Of a stretch of 64,000 nucleotides of DNA, positions 31,583-44,412 are shown one piece after another. This DNA is from Guyanagaster necrorhizus (lineage: Eukaryota > Basidiomycota > Agaricomycetes > Agaricales > Physalacriaceae), in NCBI RefSeq assembly GCF_019112545.1, contig NW_025064892.1, forward strand, positions 543,246-607,245, read 5' to 3'. A program made the translations under genes and the position numbers. Numbering within the stretch: the stretch's first letter is position 1; each line of letters starts with the position of its first letter. The notes under the pieces are model-generated. The model made no database searches. It was not told the DNA's origin and saw only the letters and a program-made list of their open reading frames with translations.

Positions 31583-34500
31583 TCACATTATGACACAAAA
31601 AGAGCTCTGTTGTCGGGCCGCATATTCCCTTGTTCTCAGAGCCTCTCGTATATGTTGCTGGTGTGCCTGATCCATACGCTGGCGCTGCTCCAGTTGTTGT
31701 TGCCGACGAACCTCCACTTCATGGAGGAACCATACTTGTTCGTCATAATCAACACCCCGGAAGGGGTCTAGAGGCACGTTATTATTTGCACCGGGAGTGG
31801 GATCGGCAGTATAGAACCCCCCGTGCTCGGTATTCATGTGCCCGTAGATCTCGTTCGGGGGGAAAATACCCATGCACCGCCAGCAAATGTGGGCTCCGCA
31901 TCTGAAGCATGATCAGTCATTCATATTTTTTGGTGAGATGCTTAGAACACGAACCGGCACTGCATGTGATTACATCCTGCGATCTTTTCCAGTAAACGCG
32001 AGCACGATGGACATTTCTTGATTCCGCTCTGCTGCATAATCCAAGCCTCAGTTAACTTCTCTTGCTCAGCCGCACTATTAGAATTTCGGGCCTCTTCACA
32101 ACTCTTTCCCACGTGCGAATCTTCGCCACAGGATGAGCATATTTCGGAGAAGCACGACGGACAGCGCAAAAGAGATGGAGATTCCGACTTGCGATAGATC
32201 TGCATACAATCTGGGGTCTTGCAATACCCAAACACCTGGGGATGTTTATCGACATATGATGTAAAGACCGTCTCGAGGAGATGTTCGAAAGAGCTCTGAG
32301 GCAAAAACTTCTGAAGAACAGGAATGGATATCGGAATGCCGCAGGTCGCATCATTGCCCATGCATACCAAAGGGAATATACCTGTCTCCGCTGCGGACGT
32401 CAAGAAATGTCGGATACACGCTGTACAATAGACATGCTGACAGACTGGCTGGAATGGTGCGGAGGCTTCATCATAGCAGACGGGACAGGTATGAGTTCCT
32501 GGTGCGACTTGGACAATAACCGTCTTTAGAGACTCGGCGATGTGGTTCTTCAGGTGGAGTCTGACTTCTTCACCACCTCGGATAGTGATTCTCGCTAAGC
32601 GGATGTCGAGGTCAACGCAGTCTTCTCCGAATACCTTCTTCATCTCACTGAGACCAGTGCGGAGGAAGTATCCCACCGATCGACGCTCGAGCTTCAGCGA
32701 AAATTGTAGCGACATAAGACGATCGAGCTCTTCTTTCAAGATCGTTTTGGCTTGCGTGATGGCTACCGAATTTCCGTATAATTTAATGGTACGCGCCCTG
32801 AAATCTGCCCGCATGAAAGCACCCGCATCTGCCATCCTCTTCTTCAGAGCAGCCGGTGGCCACACCAGATGCTCGTGCCATTGATCAAGCTTTTCACCAG
32901 CAGCAAGACTCTCGACACGTACTTTGAGAGCACCGACGGCAGCCCTGACAGCTCCTGATACTTGAATGCGAAAGTCCCCACGAGGCATCTGACGAATGAA
33001 GAGATCACATGCTTTGCGATCTTTGATACTCTCCTGTAATTCTGTCCAAAGGCTGACTTGGGCGTGATACTGATCTGGCGAGATGATGATGGTGTAAAGC
33101 TCCTGTGGTGGTAGTTTGAACCAGAACATGGAGTTACCAATGAAATCAAAACGTCGATTGGCTAGGACGTTTTGAGCCTTTTTGGCGCTATCCCGGCTGT
33201 CGAAACGAACACGTGCGGAGAATATTCCGGCTCCGGTGTCGCCTCGGGAGGTTACATCAAATGCCTGAACCTCAACGCCACCGACCTCTTCAATATGCCG
33301 TTGTAGCTGACGAGAGGCGGCATCAACGTTGAAACTGTGAGACTTGAGAAGCCTGACATCCTCACAATTGGACTGGGCGAAAACGCATACTGAGGCCAAA
33401 GGAATATCAGGGACATTAGAGATCTTGATTGTATTCGGTCGGAAATTGTGACGACCAGGAGGTGGTTGGTTCATCTCAACCTTCATCCTTCTGCCGGAAC
33501 AAATGCGACCATTCAATTCTGTCACCTTTGAATGACAAGTTGCCATGTCAGGATACTCGACGATGAAGGTCCTAGACGGGGCTCGGCATGAGATGGTGAG
33601 GACGTTCTCATCTCGAGGCGTCAACACACCCATACCACCAGGCTGATTGAATGTGCCAATTTCAAATTCCAGCCATTCGTTTCTGAATTCCATTCCTTCA
33701 AGACTTGCGGCTAACCTCTGCGCGACAGTAACAGTGGTAACGATATCGACATCCTGCTTACCGTTACCGGTACTGTTCACGGACACGACATGGAATTCGG
33801 ACATATCGAGGCCTTGTTGTATGAAGAGATCCTGGATTTCGTTCGGGCGGGTATCGCGAGGAATATTCTTGACCCGAATTCTGCAAGAGTCGAAGCCGGC
33901 GATTATATTCTGTATGGCAAGGCCGGAGCTGAAGGTAACGATGGACCCAAAGACGATGCATTGATGGGTCCGCTGGGCATCTGCTGTGCGCTGCTCTTCA
34001 TCGATTCGACGCTGTACTTCTTCCTGACGGACCCGGGCTTCCTCTTGTCTGCGCCGCTCTTCGTCTCTCTTCCTCTGGGTTTCCTCCTGACGCAGGCGAC
34101 CATTTTCTTTCCTAGCTTCTTCGGCTTTCGCTAACTTTGCGTGGTGTTCTTTATCAACGTGACGCTGTCTTGAACTCGGGGTCTGTTTTGAGTGTTAGTT
34201 GGTTAGGCTACGATTTTAAAGGAAAGGTCTCACGTTAGCATCGTGAAGAAACCGGCATTCCTCCCCTCTGGTGCAAGTTCCCTTCATCCACGCATAGCAC
34301 TGATTATTGTTTACTTTTGGAACTGGCAAAATTGAGGACGACGGTACGCAATTTTCTTGTTCCAGCGTCTGATTCTCTCCATCAACAGATTCGTCTCGAA
34401 TCTGCAAATCGTTAGTCAGTATGGAAACGCGAATGAGAATAAAAAGATAACACGCTTTTGGAACATGGTCAAATCTGCATGCCTCTCCTTTCGCGCAGCT

Positions 34501-34858
34501 TCCCTTTTGCCACGAGAAACATACACGGCTCTTTGATTTGTCATTGTCTCGGTGATAAAGAGCGGCTTGAGACAAGACCGTCTTAGCTTGACCACTGACA
34601 ACATCGTTGGCTGTAGTTGCGTGACGACGTTCAGCTGTATCTGACCGTCCTTTCTTGCGAGTTTGAGCCCGGTTCATATTCAGAATCTGCCCTTGATTGT
34701 TGTTCGTCTCCTGCCCAGTTAAGGCGGTAATATTATTGTTAAGGAGTGAGACGTACAGAGACAAGGTTCAAGTGTTGATTCCTGCATTGAGAGCTATATT
34801 TGCAGCTGCCTTGTTGATAGAAACGGCAGATGGGAGCATTGGGACTCGTGGTCGACAT
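31583..34858 (-). CDS. RBR-type E3 ubiquitin ligase with three CCCH fingers, RRM-like segment and CaaX box
   Basis: Five exons are inferred: 34858-34757, 34710-34456, 34401-34234, 34182-31955 and 31901-31583, giving 1,023 residues in frame. CCCH zinc fingers (C-x7-C-x5-C-x3-H) lie at about residues 11-29, 97-115 and 154-172. An Arg/Glu-rich coiled coil follows, then an RRM-like segment (about 250-360). The RING1-IBR-RING2 module is at about 738-940. RING2 has the C-N-H-M-x-C motif whose Cys takes ubiquitin from the E2 in RBR ligases; this Cys is present. The protein ends C-V-I-M, a farnesylation-type CaaX box, so it is probably membrane-anchored. Intron 34402-34455 needs a GC-AG donor; leaving it in adds 18 open codons. 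Start chosen because it supplies the first CCCH finger. Substrate unknown. Confidence 0.88.
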
Positions 34859-36513
34859 GAGTTTTCGGAGCAAGGAGGAGAATCACTTCGATCATAGTAG
34901 GGCTAACTGCTGTCTCAAGATCGATGACCCGGGTGTGCACGAGTAGACAATGCCTGATTCATGTGACTTGAATGGGAATCCAATCGGACCGAGCTACCGA
35001 CGCCCTAGACTTAGCTTGGAGAGCGATAGTATCTCTCCCCAAGTATCATTCGACGATAAAATCCATCACGCTTAGATATTGATGTTCAGTTAACATCTTG
35101 CCTTAAAGATTGATGGAAAGGAATGCACTTTGTTCTCGTCCATGTATGCAGATGTACAGAGACGTAGAAGCTGAGGCTCTATGTAGCTCTACAGGCAGTT
35201 TCAATAAATATTGGATTCATTATTGCTTAAAATTCACCTAGTGTGGTTCTGAGGATGCCGAGCATTTTAGCGCGAAGGTTGCAAAACATAAAAGGGTATG
35301 CTCCGGGTTGTGATCTCGCTAGTGAATTTCCACGACAGTTTTGTTCCACTGCGATGGGTGAGATTCTTGCATGCGTTGGGACTGTATTTTATAGAGGTTA
35401 ATATCAGAGTATATAGAAATATTCTGTGACTGGGCTGCCACCTCTGCGCATGAAAAGGTTTCCTAGGAACCTCCGACCGTTCCATACGCTCATGCCGGAA
35501 AGAAGTTGGCGAAAACCACCGGCATCTGGACAGCCAAGACAGTCCGATTTTGCTCGGCTACAAGTTGCACAGAGATTCTTGCTCGAATTATTATATGCCG
35601 TTGGCTCGAAAATGAGAAATTGACGGCTCTGATAATGTCTGAACCCCCTAAGACAGCCAAACAAAACCGAGACCAAAGTTGATGTCGAGACCTATCCCAA
35701 TTTGAACAAGGCGCAACAAAATATTGAATTATATAATTATCATCTTCGACCCTTCCACCAACAGCGATCATCAACAAAGCCATGTTATGAATGAGGACGA
35801 TTTGGATAACTATGAAGGACATCTGGCCGTTGCTGAAGGACACACCTATGAATTGCATTTCTGAGGCCGTATCAATCTGTTCTTGTGATGCAGCTGACCG
35901 GCCATGAGGACTCGCATGTCCACACTATGCACAGGTGAGCACAAGAAATCCTAGAGATGAAGAAACATACCAGTCACTGAGCCAGGAGCTGAGAGGGGGG
36001 GCAACGGGGACAGGATCAACGTCATCCATGGTGAAGATATTGAACCTGACAGAAGGTGTGCTGAATCCTATTAAGCTTTCGATAGGCTAGCCGAATCAAC
36101 TGTTTGTTTGATCTGACAATTGGGGACGGGAAATCTTGAGGGGACGACCATTCCGCATGTCCGTCCAGATTCCATAGCGAGCTTTCCCAACAAGTTATGC
36201 CGCGTGATGGACGATTTTTCCATCTGCATTTCGCGAACAAAACAAGAGAGTTGCCTGATTAGAGCGGACAACAGATCAAACATTCGACTTTTAGCATGCT
36301 CTCCAGATTGACGGTGATATAACGCATCAACCAAATCATTCACAGAGCAGTGGGTAGCCTCGGAAGGTATATAACATACAGTTCGGATGCTCAAGAAGTT
36401 CAACTGATGAAATGAGCACGGACCGATGTAACCCAGCCTGAACGACTAGAGTCAAAGCTGAGACGTGCATCTATTGTACACATCCAGAAACTTTCTAATC
36501 CTAGTCATCATGC
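34859..36513. other. Intergenic region without a confident gene
   Basis: Several minus-strand frames between about 35,480 and 36,400 look partly gene-like, with short open pieces bordered by GT and AG. One candidate Met-start exon near 36,030 is broken by an 8-C run. I could not join them into a protein and recognised no domain. The upstream region of the RBR gene lies at the left end. Confidence 0.4.
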
Positions 36514-38418
36514 TCAAAATCTTCCTCGTAACGTCCCAAGAGCAAGGTACCGGGCCACATACAACAGTATAACAGCAAGCATGATCACGCTCCCTATCAC
36601 AATCATCGTTAGTACCAAATTTTACTCGTTCTGATCATTACCATACCTGCATAATACCCCACAGCCTCAAAACCCTTCGTTGACGCATTGATGGCCCCAG
36701 AAATGGGCGGACCCGCAACTGCACCAAGAGCCGCTATCGAGAACGCCGTCCCTGTCCTCCTCCCTACGTCACTGATATCTCCAAAGCCATAGATCGGATC
36801 GACCGCCGAGGTGACATGGGCCCCGCTTGTGAACCTACCCTTCCGTTAGTATCACAAACCACTGGGAGGGAGGAGACGTACCCGTAAATTACCGCAACGA
36901 CAATCATTGAAGCCAGACTCCGCGCGAATGGCCAAGCATAGGTGACGGCACCGGCTATAATCGTCATGGGGCCAAAGTAGTTCAACGCGCCTATAACCAG
37001 GTTAGATACTAGTAAAAATTGAACGCTGGAAGGGCCAAGATACCGTATCGATCCACACATATTCCCGAAACAAGTCGCCCGACTCCCGAGCTGGCATTGG
37101 CAATAGACACAAGGTAAAAGGCCACATCTGTCGAAACACCGTAGGCGGTGGCGCTAACGCTGATATAGATCAGAACTATTTGGCATAAGCAAGACATTGA
37201 GAAAGGCGGTATCCTCGAAATTAAGTGCTCGCACCTGTATACAGCCCCAGCATTGCAATGAAACCAGACACACACCAAATAGTATATGGCATGCTCCTGA
37301 AAGCTTTTAGATTGAGCATTCCTCCGGATGCATTCACGGGTGGAAGTCGACGCTTCATTGTCAAGTTGGCGATGCCCAGGCCAAGTATGAGGATGCATCC
37401 TATGATTCTCATTGTCCATGGAAATCTGCTGGATATCATATCATACTGGGATGGCTATACAGAACAGATACATACCCGACAACGTCAATAAGCTCATGGG
37501 CGATTACCGGGAACACCGTACCACCAACCGATGCGCCAGTAGACATAAGCCCTACGGCAATACCTCTGCGGCGTCGAAACCAATGTCCTACAATCCCCAT
37601 GCTCGGACCAAATACCATCCCGCAAGAAAGCTGGGGACCAATTTCAGACGAAGGAAGGGACGGTGGGGACAGGACGAACCCCAATGACAAAGCCCTGGCA
37701 GAAAAGAAAATGCCAGTATTGAGAGCACTCAGAGATGAGAAACGTTGCCAGAACAAGCAAAATACTTGCTGATAGTAGTGGTGTTTTGAAATATCCAATA
37801 TCGAACATGCGGCCGGTAACTACACTCGGCATGAAGACGAGGGCGTACTAAGTGTATCAGTAATAGACCCAGAAGATCGAGGTGAAATTACCTGAACAGA
37901 GCCAATCCATGCGCTAACACGATGAATGACAAATGTGTATGAATACGGAAAATGAAAGATTCACATATTGGAAGAATCAGAGTCCTCCAGTAAGTTTTCT
38001 TCATAGTAGGCTTGGAATACCTGTTTGCAATCGTATGAGAATTCGACAAGATGCTACGAAGCGAACTCACTCCCCAAGCGTTCACAAACCCAAACCTAAT
38101 ATTAATATAAATGTCCTATTGCAGCTATGACTTCAATCACTGCTGACACTGACGTGGAAAATGAAATGCACATTATCTGAAGACGATGAATTATTATAAG
38201 GATTAATTAAGTCGAGGCCGAGCTTCACTCACCCCTCCAAGAACCAACCAAGCCCTTAATCCACCATCAGGATAATCTTCCTCCGAGCCTGTCAACGATT
38301 TGATGGATCCACTGTCATTTTCTGGCTTGTTCTGACCATTCAGAGCTTCATCTAAAGTCTTTTCATCGGAAATTTCATCAGCTGACCGCGTTGGAACGTG
38401 AGGCAAATAGTGAGGCAT
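36514..38418 (-). CDS. MFS transporter, monocarboxylate-porter (MCT) type
   Basis: A multi-exon gene with about ten short introns. The N-terminus is cytosolic and acidic, then D-Y-P-D-G-G-L-R-A-W-L-V (38290-38240), the hallmark start of helix 1 in fungal MCT-family proteins. Later exons give F-G-F-V-N-A-W-G-V-F-Q-A-Y-Y and W-I-G-S-V-Q, then the G-H-W-F-R-R-R-R-G-I-A-V-G-L motif of the 4-5 region (about 37555-37600), a central loop, and C-terminal helices ending L-G-T-L-R-G-R-F. Such proteins move small monocarboxylates or related acids across the plasma or organelle membrane; the substrate cannot be read here. Clear introns include 36594-36646 and others near 36840-36880, 36990-37040, 37160-37220 and 37430-37480. 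Looks intact. Confidence 0.82.
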
Positions 38419-39060
38419 GGTTATTGGAGAAGCGGTACCGTCTAAGTTTTATACGGTGCCATCCTGTCGCGATGAGTTCATAGTTGCACTAGTCCGCCTA
38501 ATAACAGCGCAGATCCATCGATCAGGGGCCTTTCATTGAAGGCAGCAGTCGATTGGTGGGGAAGGCGGGGCCCATTAGAGTCGGATCCGGCAGAAGCACG
38601 CATACATACAAGTAATAGGTATCTGCCGCGGTTGCCCGCCGCATTCTGAACGCAAAGATTGATGGAGACGGCGATAAAGTAGTCGAAACGCCTTCGTTTC
38701 GTTAGGCTTTCACCTATCGGAGCGCGGAAGCCCCGAGAGTGGTGAGAACCTGTGTATTCTGTTTAGCTGACAGCTCGAAAAATTTGACGCTACACTCGTC
38801 ATGAAGAGAAATATAGAAGCCACTAAGAAACTCGGGCTAGAACAGCGGAGAACAAGTACGAGGAGCAGACAAAGAATAGCTGAGCCTTCATCAATAATGG
38901 CCACGTCGATAATGGGGGCAACGAGTCGTGCTTCGATTGCGTGTGGCATAGACGCCGCGTCACATCGAATCCGAAGTGAATAGCTAGGTAAATGGAACGC
39001 GGCAACTCACCGCTCCGTCTCAGCAACCTCTCCAATGTACCGTACCACCTAGTACACAGT
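38419..39060. other. Upstream region of the MCT gene, no other gene seen
   Basis: No frame here shows a domain or a coherent exon set. It presumably holds the promoter of the minus-strand transporter; no specific element is claimed. Confidence 0.4.
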
Positions 39061-39069
39061 ACTCAAACC

Positions 39070-39507
39070 CAACAGGTGGAGGTATTCACCTCAGACCGAT
39101 GCCAGGTTGTCCAAGACGAGGTCCAACGTCTTCTCGACCCGCTGCAAGGCTTCCATACGTTCTTGACGAGCCAGTACGTCAATGACGCGCAACACGCCTA
39201 GATGCGAATTCTGGGAATGAATCTAGACTGATAGACAATAGGATGTGCGCTGGCCGCTGTTGTTATCCGAAGAAGCCGCGGTTTGCAATGGTCGGTGTTG
39301 GTGGGAAGAGAGCAAGCAGTCCGGAGCTGCATACCGTAACGATAACGTCAACGTCATCGACGAGTAAAGAAACGGCCCGGTTTGTTTTTCTTCATGCTCT
39401 CAGGGGTGATCCACTGCTTCAACTTGTATCCTCCAGTTGAGTTGTTAAAATGAGCGGTAATTCTCCAGCGCTCACCCGGATTTCAGCAGGGAAGCGAGGG
39501 TCATCAT
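39070..39507 (-). pseudogene. Possible small spliced gene or gene remnant
   Basis: Two minus-strand pieces look like exons. One starts M-M-T-L-A-S-L-L-K-S-G at 39507, then a GTGAGC...TGGAG intron, then K-L-K-Q-W-I-T-P-E-S. The other, after a CTAG acceptor near 39200, is a helical heptad-like stretch (V-L-A-R-Q-E-R-M-E-A-L then T-L-D-L-V-L-D-N-L) ending in TGA near 39080. I could not connect them in frame. No family recognised. Confidence 0.25.
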
Positions 39508-40143
39508 TGTTCCGTGTACATAATAGAAGCAATACAAGAAACTTGAAGCCGAGAAGGGAGGACAATGCTCCCCTGCCTGACAACCGAAGATCCCGACATC
39601 GACTGTGTTGGATGCACGATACTTGAAAAAGATATTACAACATGAGTGTGTTGGTCATTTTATTTCTTTACGATTCATTATAATATTTCTATTCAAGCGA
39701 TTCCATGATCTCTAGGGCATTTGGACTGAGTTGTCGCGTGCTACCTGGTTGCACATTACCGAAAGGCGATACCATCTACACGCTAGAATCTTGTGGAAAT
39801 GGAGTAGTTATACACCGGCTGAGTCAATCACACTGACACTAGGTATACGACGAAGATTCCTCCACTGGGACAACTAGTCGTAATAGTGTCTTTTGCAGTC
39901 GGATTTCATTTTCTGCTCGACATCTTCTAGCGTGCTTCTTCTCCGGTATTCATCCACCGATGGGAATTCCGAGGAATATGTAAAGTATGTGAACCGCGGG
40001 TGAATCTTATATCATAGATGCAGGTTCCTGTTTACCTTGAACTTTTGGTGTCCAACATAATTCCTGGCAATTTTACCAGCAACGAGAAATTTAAACGCGG
40101 ATAACCTCCCTGAAAAATACTGTCCGGACAAGCCTGGGTATAA
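39508..40143. other. Intergenic stretch
   Basis: No gene visible. A TATA-like GTATAAATGG lies at the right end (about 40138), just before the pseudogene start. Confidence 0.4.
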
Positions 40144-41030
40144 ATGGATCGATCACGCAGGTCGAGTTTACTCTACAAAGGCCAAATATCAGATGGTTAT
40201 TCAAAGTACCTCGCCTCTCTCAACCCAGAGGAAGACTGGGAAGAGATGGTGAAAAGTTTCATAAGCTGCAACTCGAAAGAATTCATCACCAACATCATGT
40301 ACTCTGCTACCTTGGTCGTCGTCAACATGAATCTTGTTGGCCTCGGCACCACCGTCCACAGAGGCGACTTCTTCCTCCCCCTCTTCGAATTTAGACCTAC
40401 CAGCGCATCCAACATCGTCTCAACGCTCCTCACATGCGTCTCGCCAAACAGCTCCCGAGTGGCTGGAATCATTTCGAAGACTCCTTGCACTGCGCCTGGT
40501 AGGCCTTCCAGAGTTGCCTCCTCACATGCAGCACGCGATGCACCTCTTTTTCCAAGTACCTTTATGGGGTATTCCTCATGGAGAGCGGCTTTGCACCTCC
40601 TGATGACTTCCCCCCCCCGATTTTGATGCCTGCGTCAAGTTTAGCCGTTGCGTTTCACTGGGCTCGCAGTGTTTTGTTTGCCGCTGGCCGATGAGACGGT
40701 CGAGGAGTTTGGGCTGGGACAGAGGAACGAGCTTCTGATTTTGTTGGGCTATGTGGGTTGTTGCCTGATCCAAAGATTGGCGAGTATGAGACAAATAGGA
40801 TGAGGAGGGTGGAGTTACCGTTGGCGCAGTTGGCATGGAAGAACTATCTCATGTTGGTGTCTTGGCATTCCTGGTGGATACCACTATGACTACTGCTTTG
40901 CGAACATGTAGTGAGGTCAGTTCCGGAATTGGGCCTGCCAACTTTAGTAACAGGTTTGCTACTCTGAGCCTTTGGCTGAATAATACGTATCTTGTGTTCA
41001 CGAACTTGGTATTCTACCAGACATTGCATA
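40144..41030 (+). pseudogene. Frameshifted gene remnant, unrecognised family
   Basis: The plus strand opens with Met at 40144 and reads a protein-like stretch including S-K-E-F-I-T-N-I-M-Y-S-A-T and D-F-F-L-P-L-F-E-F to about 40460. The coherent sequence then moves to a second frame (L-P-P-H-M-Q-H-A-M-H-L-F-F-Q-V-P-L-W-G-I-P-H-G-E, 40515-40590) and to a third (A-P-P-D-D-F-P-P-P, about 40590-40620, over an 8-C run). Later open pieces reach about 41030. Two or more frameshifts suggest a dead gene; part of the shift at the C run could be a sequencing error. I do not recognise the family. Confidence 0.45.
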
Positions 41031-41646
41031 TTCGAATATACCTTATCCAGTGAATAACCCTGCATGACTGTTCGGCGAAAATTTCCCCATATGAAGTGCA
41101 GGGCGCCGCTGTTGAGATTGTATAAAATGATTCTTTGCGGTGTCATCGGGTTAAACTACTCCATCGACCCACTATTACCCTTGAACCATCTTCTATTCTC
41201 GGGGTAATGTCCGTCTTCAGTTCATGGGTGGTAAGAGTTGCCCCATCTTGAGATTTTTGAGCCCTCGGGTACATCCAAATTCCAATTGCGTTGACTGCGG
41301 CTTGGTTTCCTCCTGTCAAAAAACTTTCATTCCCGAAGTACAGAAGACATACACGTGGTAATTTTTTTCTACTTGGAGAGAAGCACGAGCAGATGCAGAC
41401 ATTTTGTATCTGTAGAATTTGGCTGCAGCCACCGATTCAAGAAATTGTCTGAATTTTTTCGGCATTACTGTGGGTCAAGAGTGGGTCCTTGTTGTTCCTC
41501 CCACAGGGTCAATGTGGGTCGATCGATCACCATTAGTAATCACGTAAGCGCCCCTTTTATGCGGCATGGTGGACCGGGCGGGGCTTACCGCTGAAACTAC
41601 TTAAACGTACCCATCATGTGCAAATATTCACTTCTCTCGAACAACC
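41031..41646. other. Upstream region of the drug-efflux MFS gene
   Basis: No gene visible. The last 120 bases contain a TATA-like CTTTTATGC (about 41555) and an AACC context before the ATG. A GTGGGTC motif occurs three times between 41470 and 41530, which might be a regulatory repeat. Confidence 0.4.
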
Positions 41647-43821
41647 ATGTCTTCTCCAGAACAGAGACGGTTGTATGTTCCCAGAGAAGAAATGTCTGTC
41701 CTACGCGCTGTCTTGATTGTAGCTTCTTGTACTCTCGCCATGATGGTCAACGTACGTTCCTTCCTAATTACTCAACTGTATCGGTGCTTACTCATGGCCC
41801 TAGAATGTCAATCAGACTTCCGTCTCTATTGCTCTTCCAACCATGGCAGTTGAGTTCGGTGTTACTGAATCAGACTTAACATGGGTCGTGTCAGCATATC
41901 CACTGAGCGCGGTAAGTCGCACTTTTAGCGGCCATTTATACACTGCTGAGCATTTAGGGTTGTCTTCTTCTTATGTTCGGTCGAGTTGCAGATCTCTATG
42001 GGCGCAAAAGAGTTTACTCCTTCGGTGCTTTGTGGTTAGCTGTATTTACCTTGGGAGCTTCTTTTGCCAACAGTATGTGAGACTCGTGGCACCAGCGAGC
42101 GCTTTGTTGACCCAACATCTTTAGATGCAATGACTTTAGATATCTTGAGAGGCATACAAGGCGTTGGAGCAGCAGCGACAATACCAGCTTCTGTACGCGT
42201 CTCTTTGAACCTCATATTGAAGTTGTCGTTTATTCGTTTACAGCTCGGAATTTTGGCTCATTCCTTTCCTCCATCTCGTGCTCGCACAATCGCATTTGCT
42301 ACATTTGCCGCTGGCGCGCCCATCGGTGGAGCCCTTGGTACAGTCGTCGGCGGTGTAATGGTACAATTGACCAAGTGAGCACAGTATGATGTTACTCGTG
42401 GTATCTTGCTGACATCTGCTTCTAGGAAAACCTGGCGATCTCTATTTTATCTCAATACGGTAAGGAAGGCATTTTTATTTGGAGCGTATCATTGCCTCAC
42501 CTTTTCCAGGGTCTTACAGTTGCTTCCTTGGCTATGGGTCTGTATGCTATCGACAAAGATCTGCCTTCGGTGGAGACAGATCAACGTATTGACCTAGCCG
42601 GCACCTTCCTGGCGACCGCAGGGCTCGTCCTCATCGTCTTTGTTCTAACCCAAGGAGAACTTGCACCGCAGCAGTGGAAGACACCATGTACGTTCTTTAC
42701 ACCACCATCCGTCCACTAGAACTAACACCGCCTCAAGATATAATAGCGCTACTCATCACTGGTGTTATTTTCATAGTGCTCTTTCTTTTCTGGCAGCACT
42801 ACCTAGAACGCCAGATGGATTCTGCTCGCCCTCAGTCGAAATGGAAACCTCCACCACTCATGCGGCTATCTCTTTGGACAAGAGCAAACGGACGAGTCGC
42901 TGTAGTGATGACTATCGCTTTTCTCAACTGGTGCTGCTTCCAGGGATGGTGTTATTGGTCTCAGGTATGGCTCGTGCTTTCATCGAATGAACCAATCCTT
43001 ATTTAATTCGTCTAGCTTTATTACCAGAACTATCAAGGGCTTACCCCAATCCTCACTGTTGTTCGTCTGGTGCCGATGTTCATCTCTGGTGTAATCTGCA
43101 ACACCATAGTGGCCTTTGTGGCAGGTCGCGTGCCTTTCATATATTTCATGGGTGCGTAGTCTTCTTCTGTGCTTTGGCTATGGTACTCATATACCTTAGT
43201 ATCTGGGACAGCACTCACGAGCACCGCTAGTCTTCTCTTCGCGCTGATCAACCCCTCTGCCACGTACTGGGCTTTCGGCTTCCCCGCGTCTGTACTCTCC
43301 GTCATCGGAGCTGATTTTGTATTCGCTGCTGGTACGCTTTTCATTGCAAAAGCGTCTCTGCACCACGAGCAGAGTGTCGCAGGCGCAGTTTTTCAGACTA
43401 TGACTCAGGTAAGTTGTGCTTCGGCGTGAGCGTCGCGACAAAATTGTTGACATCGCTTCTCAGCTTGGCACTTCCTTTGGAGTGACAATATCCACCGTCG
43501 TTTATGATAGAGTTCTAAGTGCACGGGCGTCAGACTACGGAACCGATTCTTTAAATGCGCCCAAACCTGCACAACTGGATGCTTATCAGTCCGCGGCATG
43601 GTCAGATTTTGCATTCGGGATATTTGGTAAATGCTTGCATATATCTCCTGCCTTGTATGGATTTTGACTTGCATTCCTTTCTAGCGGCGTTGTTAGCATT
43701 CATATTCTTCCAAGGCGCTGGTGTGATAAAGGAAGGAGATGATGACGCTGAAACTCTTGCTGCCGAGGATGACGTTCCAGCCGAGAAAACCGAGAAACCA
43801 GCTAAAGTGCTGCCTGCGTAA
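41647..43821 (+). CDS. MFS transporter, drug:H+ antiporter (DHA, 14-helix type)
   Basis: Twelve exons separated by eleven introns of about 45-60 bp; the first is 41752-41803 and the next three begin near 41911, 42075 and 42195. The product is about 540 residues. Motif A after helix 2 is G-R-V-A-D-L-Y-G-R-K-R (about 41975-42010). Helix 4 has the R-G-I-Q-G-V-G-A-A segment, and G-A-P-I-G-G-A-L-G-T-V-V-G-G (about 42310-42355) matches motif C, typical of antiporters. The C-terminus is acidic and then basic. Such carriers expel drugs or metabolites from the plasma membrane in exchange for protons. Start chosen as the first in-frame Met after AACC. No defect seen. Substrate unknown. Confidence 0.85.
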
Positions 43822-44407
43822 TCCAGAAACGCTTGTAGGAGCGAGTGGAAATATAGTATAATATAGGTCTTGACTAATTAAATATAGATGGATAGACAGA
43901 TAGAGGCCCCAATATAGAACGTCAATAGGTAGCAGTCAACTGATGTATTATTTCTTCTCAACGATGATAGGATCACTTTCATTCCTTTCGCCAGCTCTGT
44001 CCCATCTCTGGAACTCGAGGACATTCCGTTCCCTTCGTGGGACAGGCTACGACAATACGTCAATGCTTTTCCTTCTCTTCAACACATCAAAACCATGATC
44101 TCCAATGTGGAAATAAAGATTCAAGACACTGGCACGGTCGAGTATTCATTGCCCGGCGTAGGCACGCTCAGGTTTTCCCGATTCATGAAATTCGGGGCGT
44201 GCTACTGGCATCTCTGAAAATGCTCCAAGAATTATATCTTGACCCCAGAGATTCCTCATCAACAATTGCATCTAGGATCTCGGGTGGCAATTTACGCTGA
44301 TTCGGGTCATGATGATCCGACATTCTAAAAATATTTTAGGTCAGCACGCGGATCGGAGAAAACCGACGTACGCAGAATGATTGGGGAGGGCTGGGCTTCT
44401 TCCAAGG
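43822..44407. other. Intergenic region with a possible F-box remnant
   Basis: On the minus strand near 44250-44305 a Met-led frame reads L-P-P-E-I-L-D-A-I-V-D, the usual opening of basidiomycete F-box domains, but the following sequence loses the frame with several stops and no leucine-rich repeats follow clearly. It may be a decayed F-box gene. The copia element is inserted at 44413. Confidence 0.35.
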
Positions 44408-44412
44408 GCGAG

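Noticed and set aside
32052..32354. Frames on both strands inside the RBR exon (also 32281-32529, 32540-32884, 33647-33964)
   Set aside because: Shadow frames of a strongly supported coding exon with RBR motifs.
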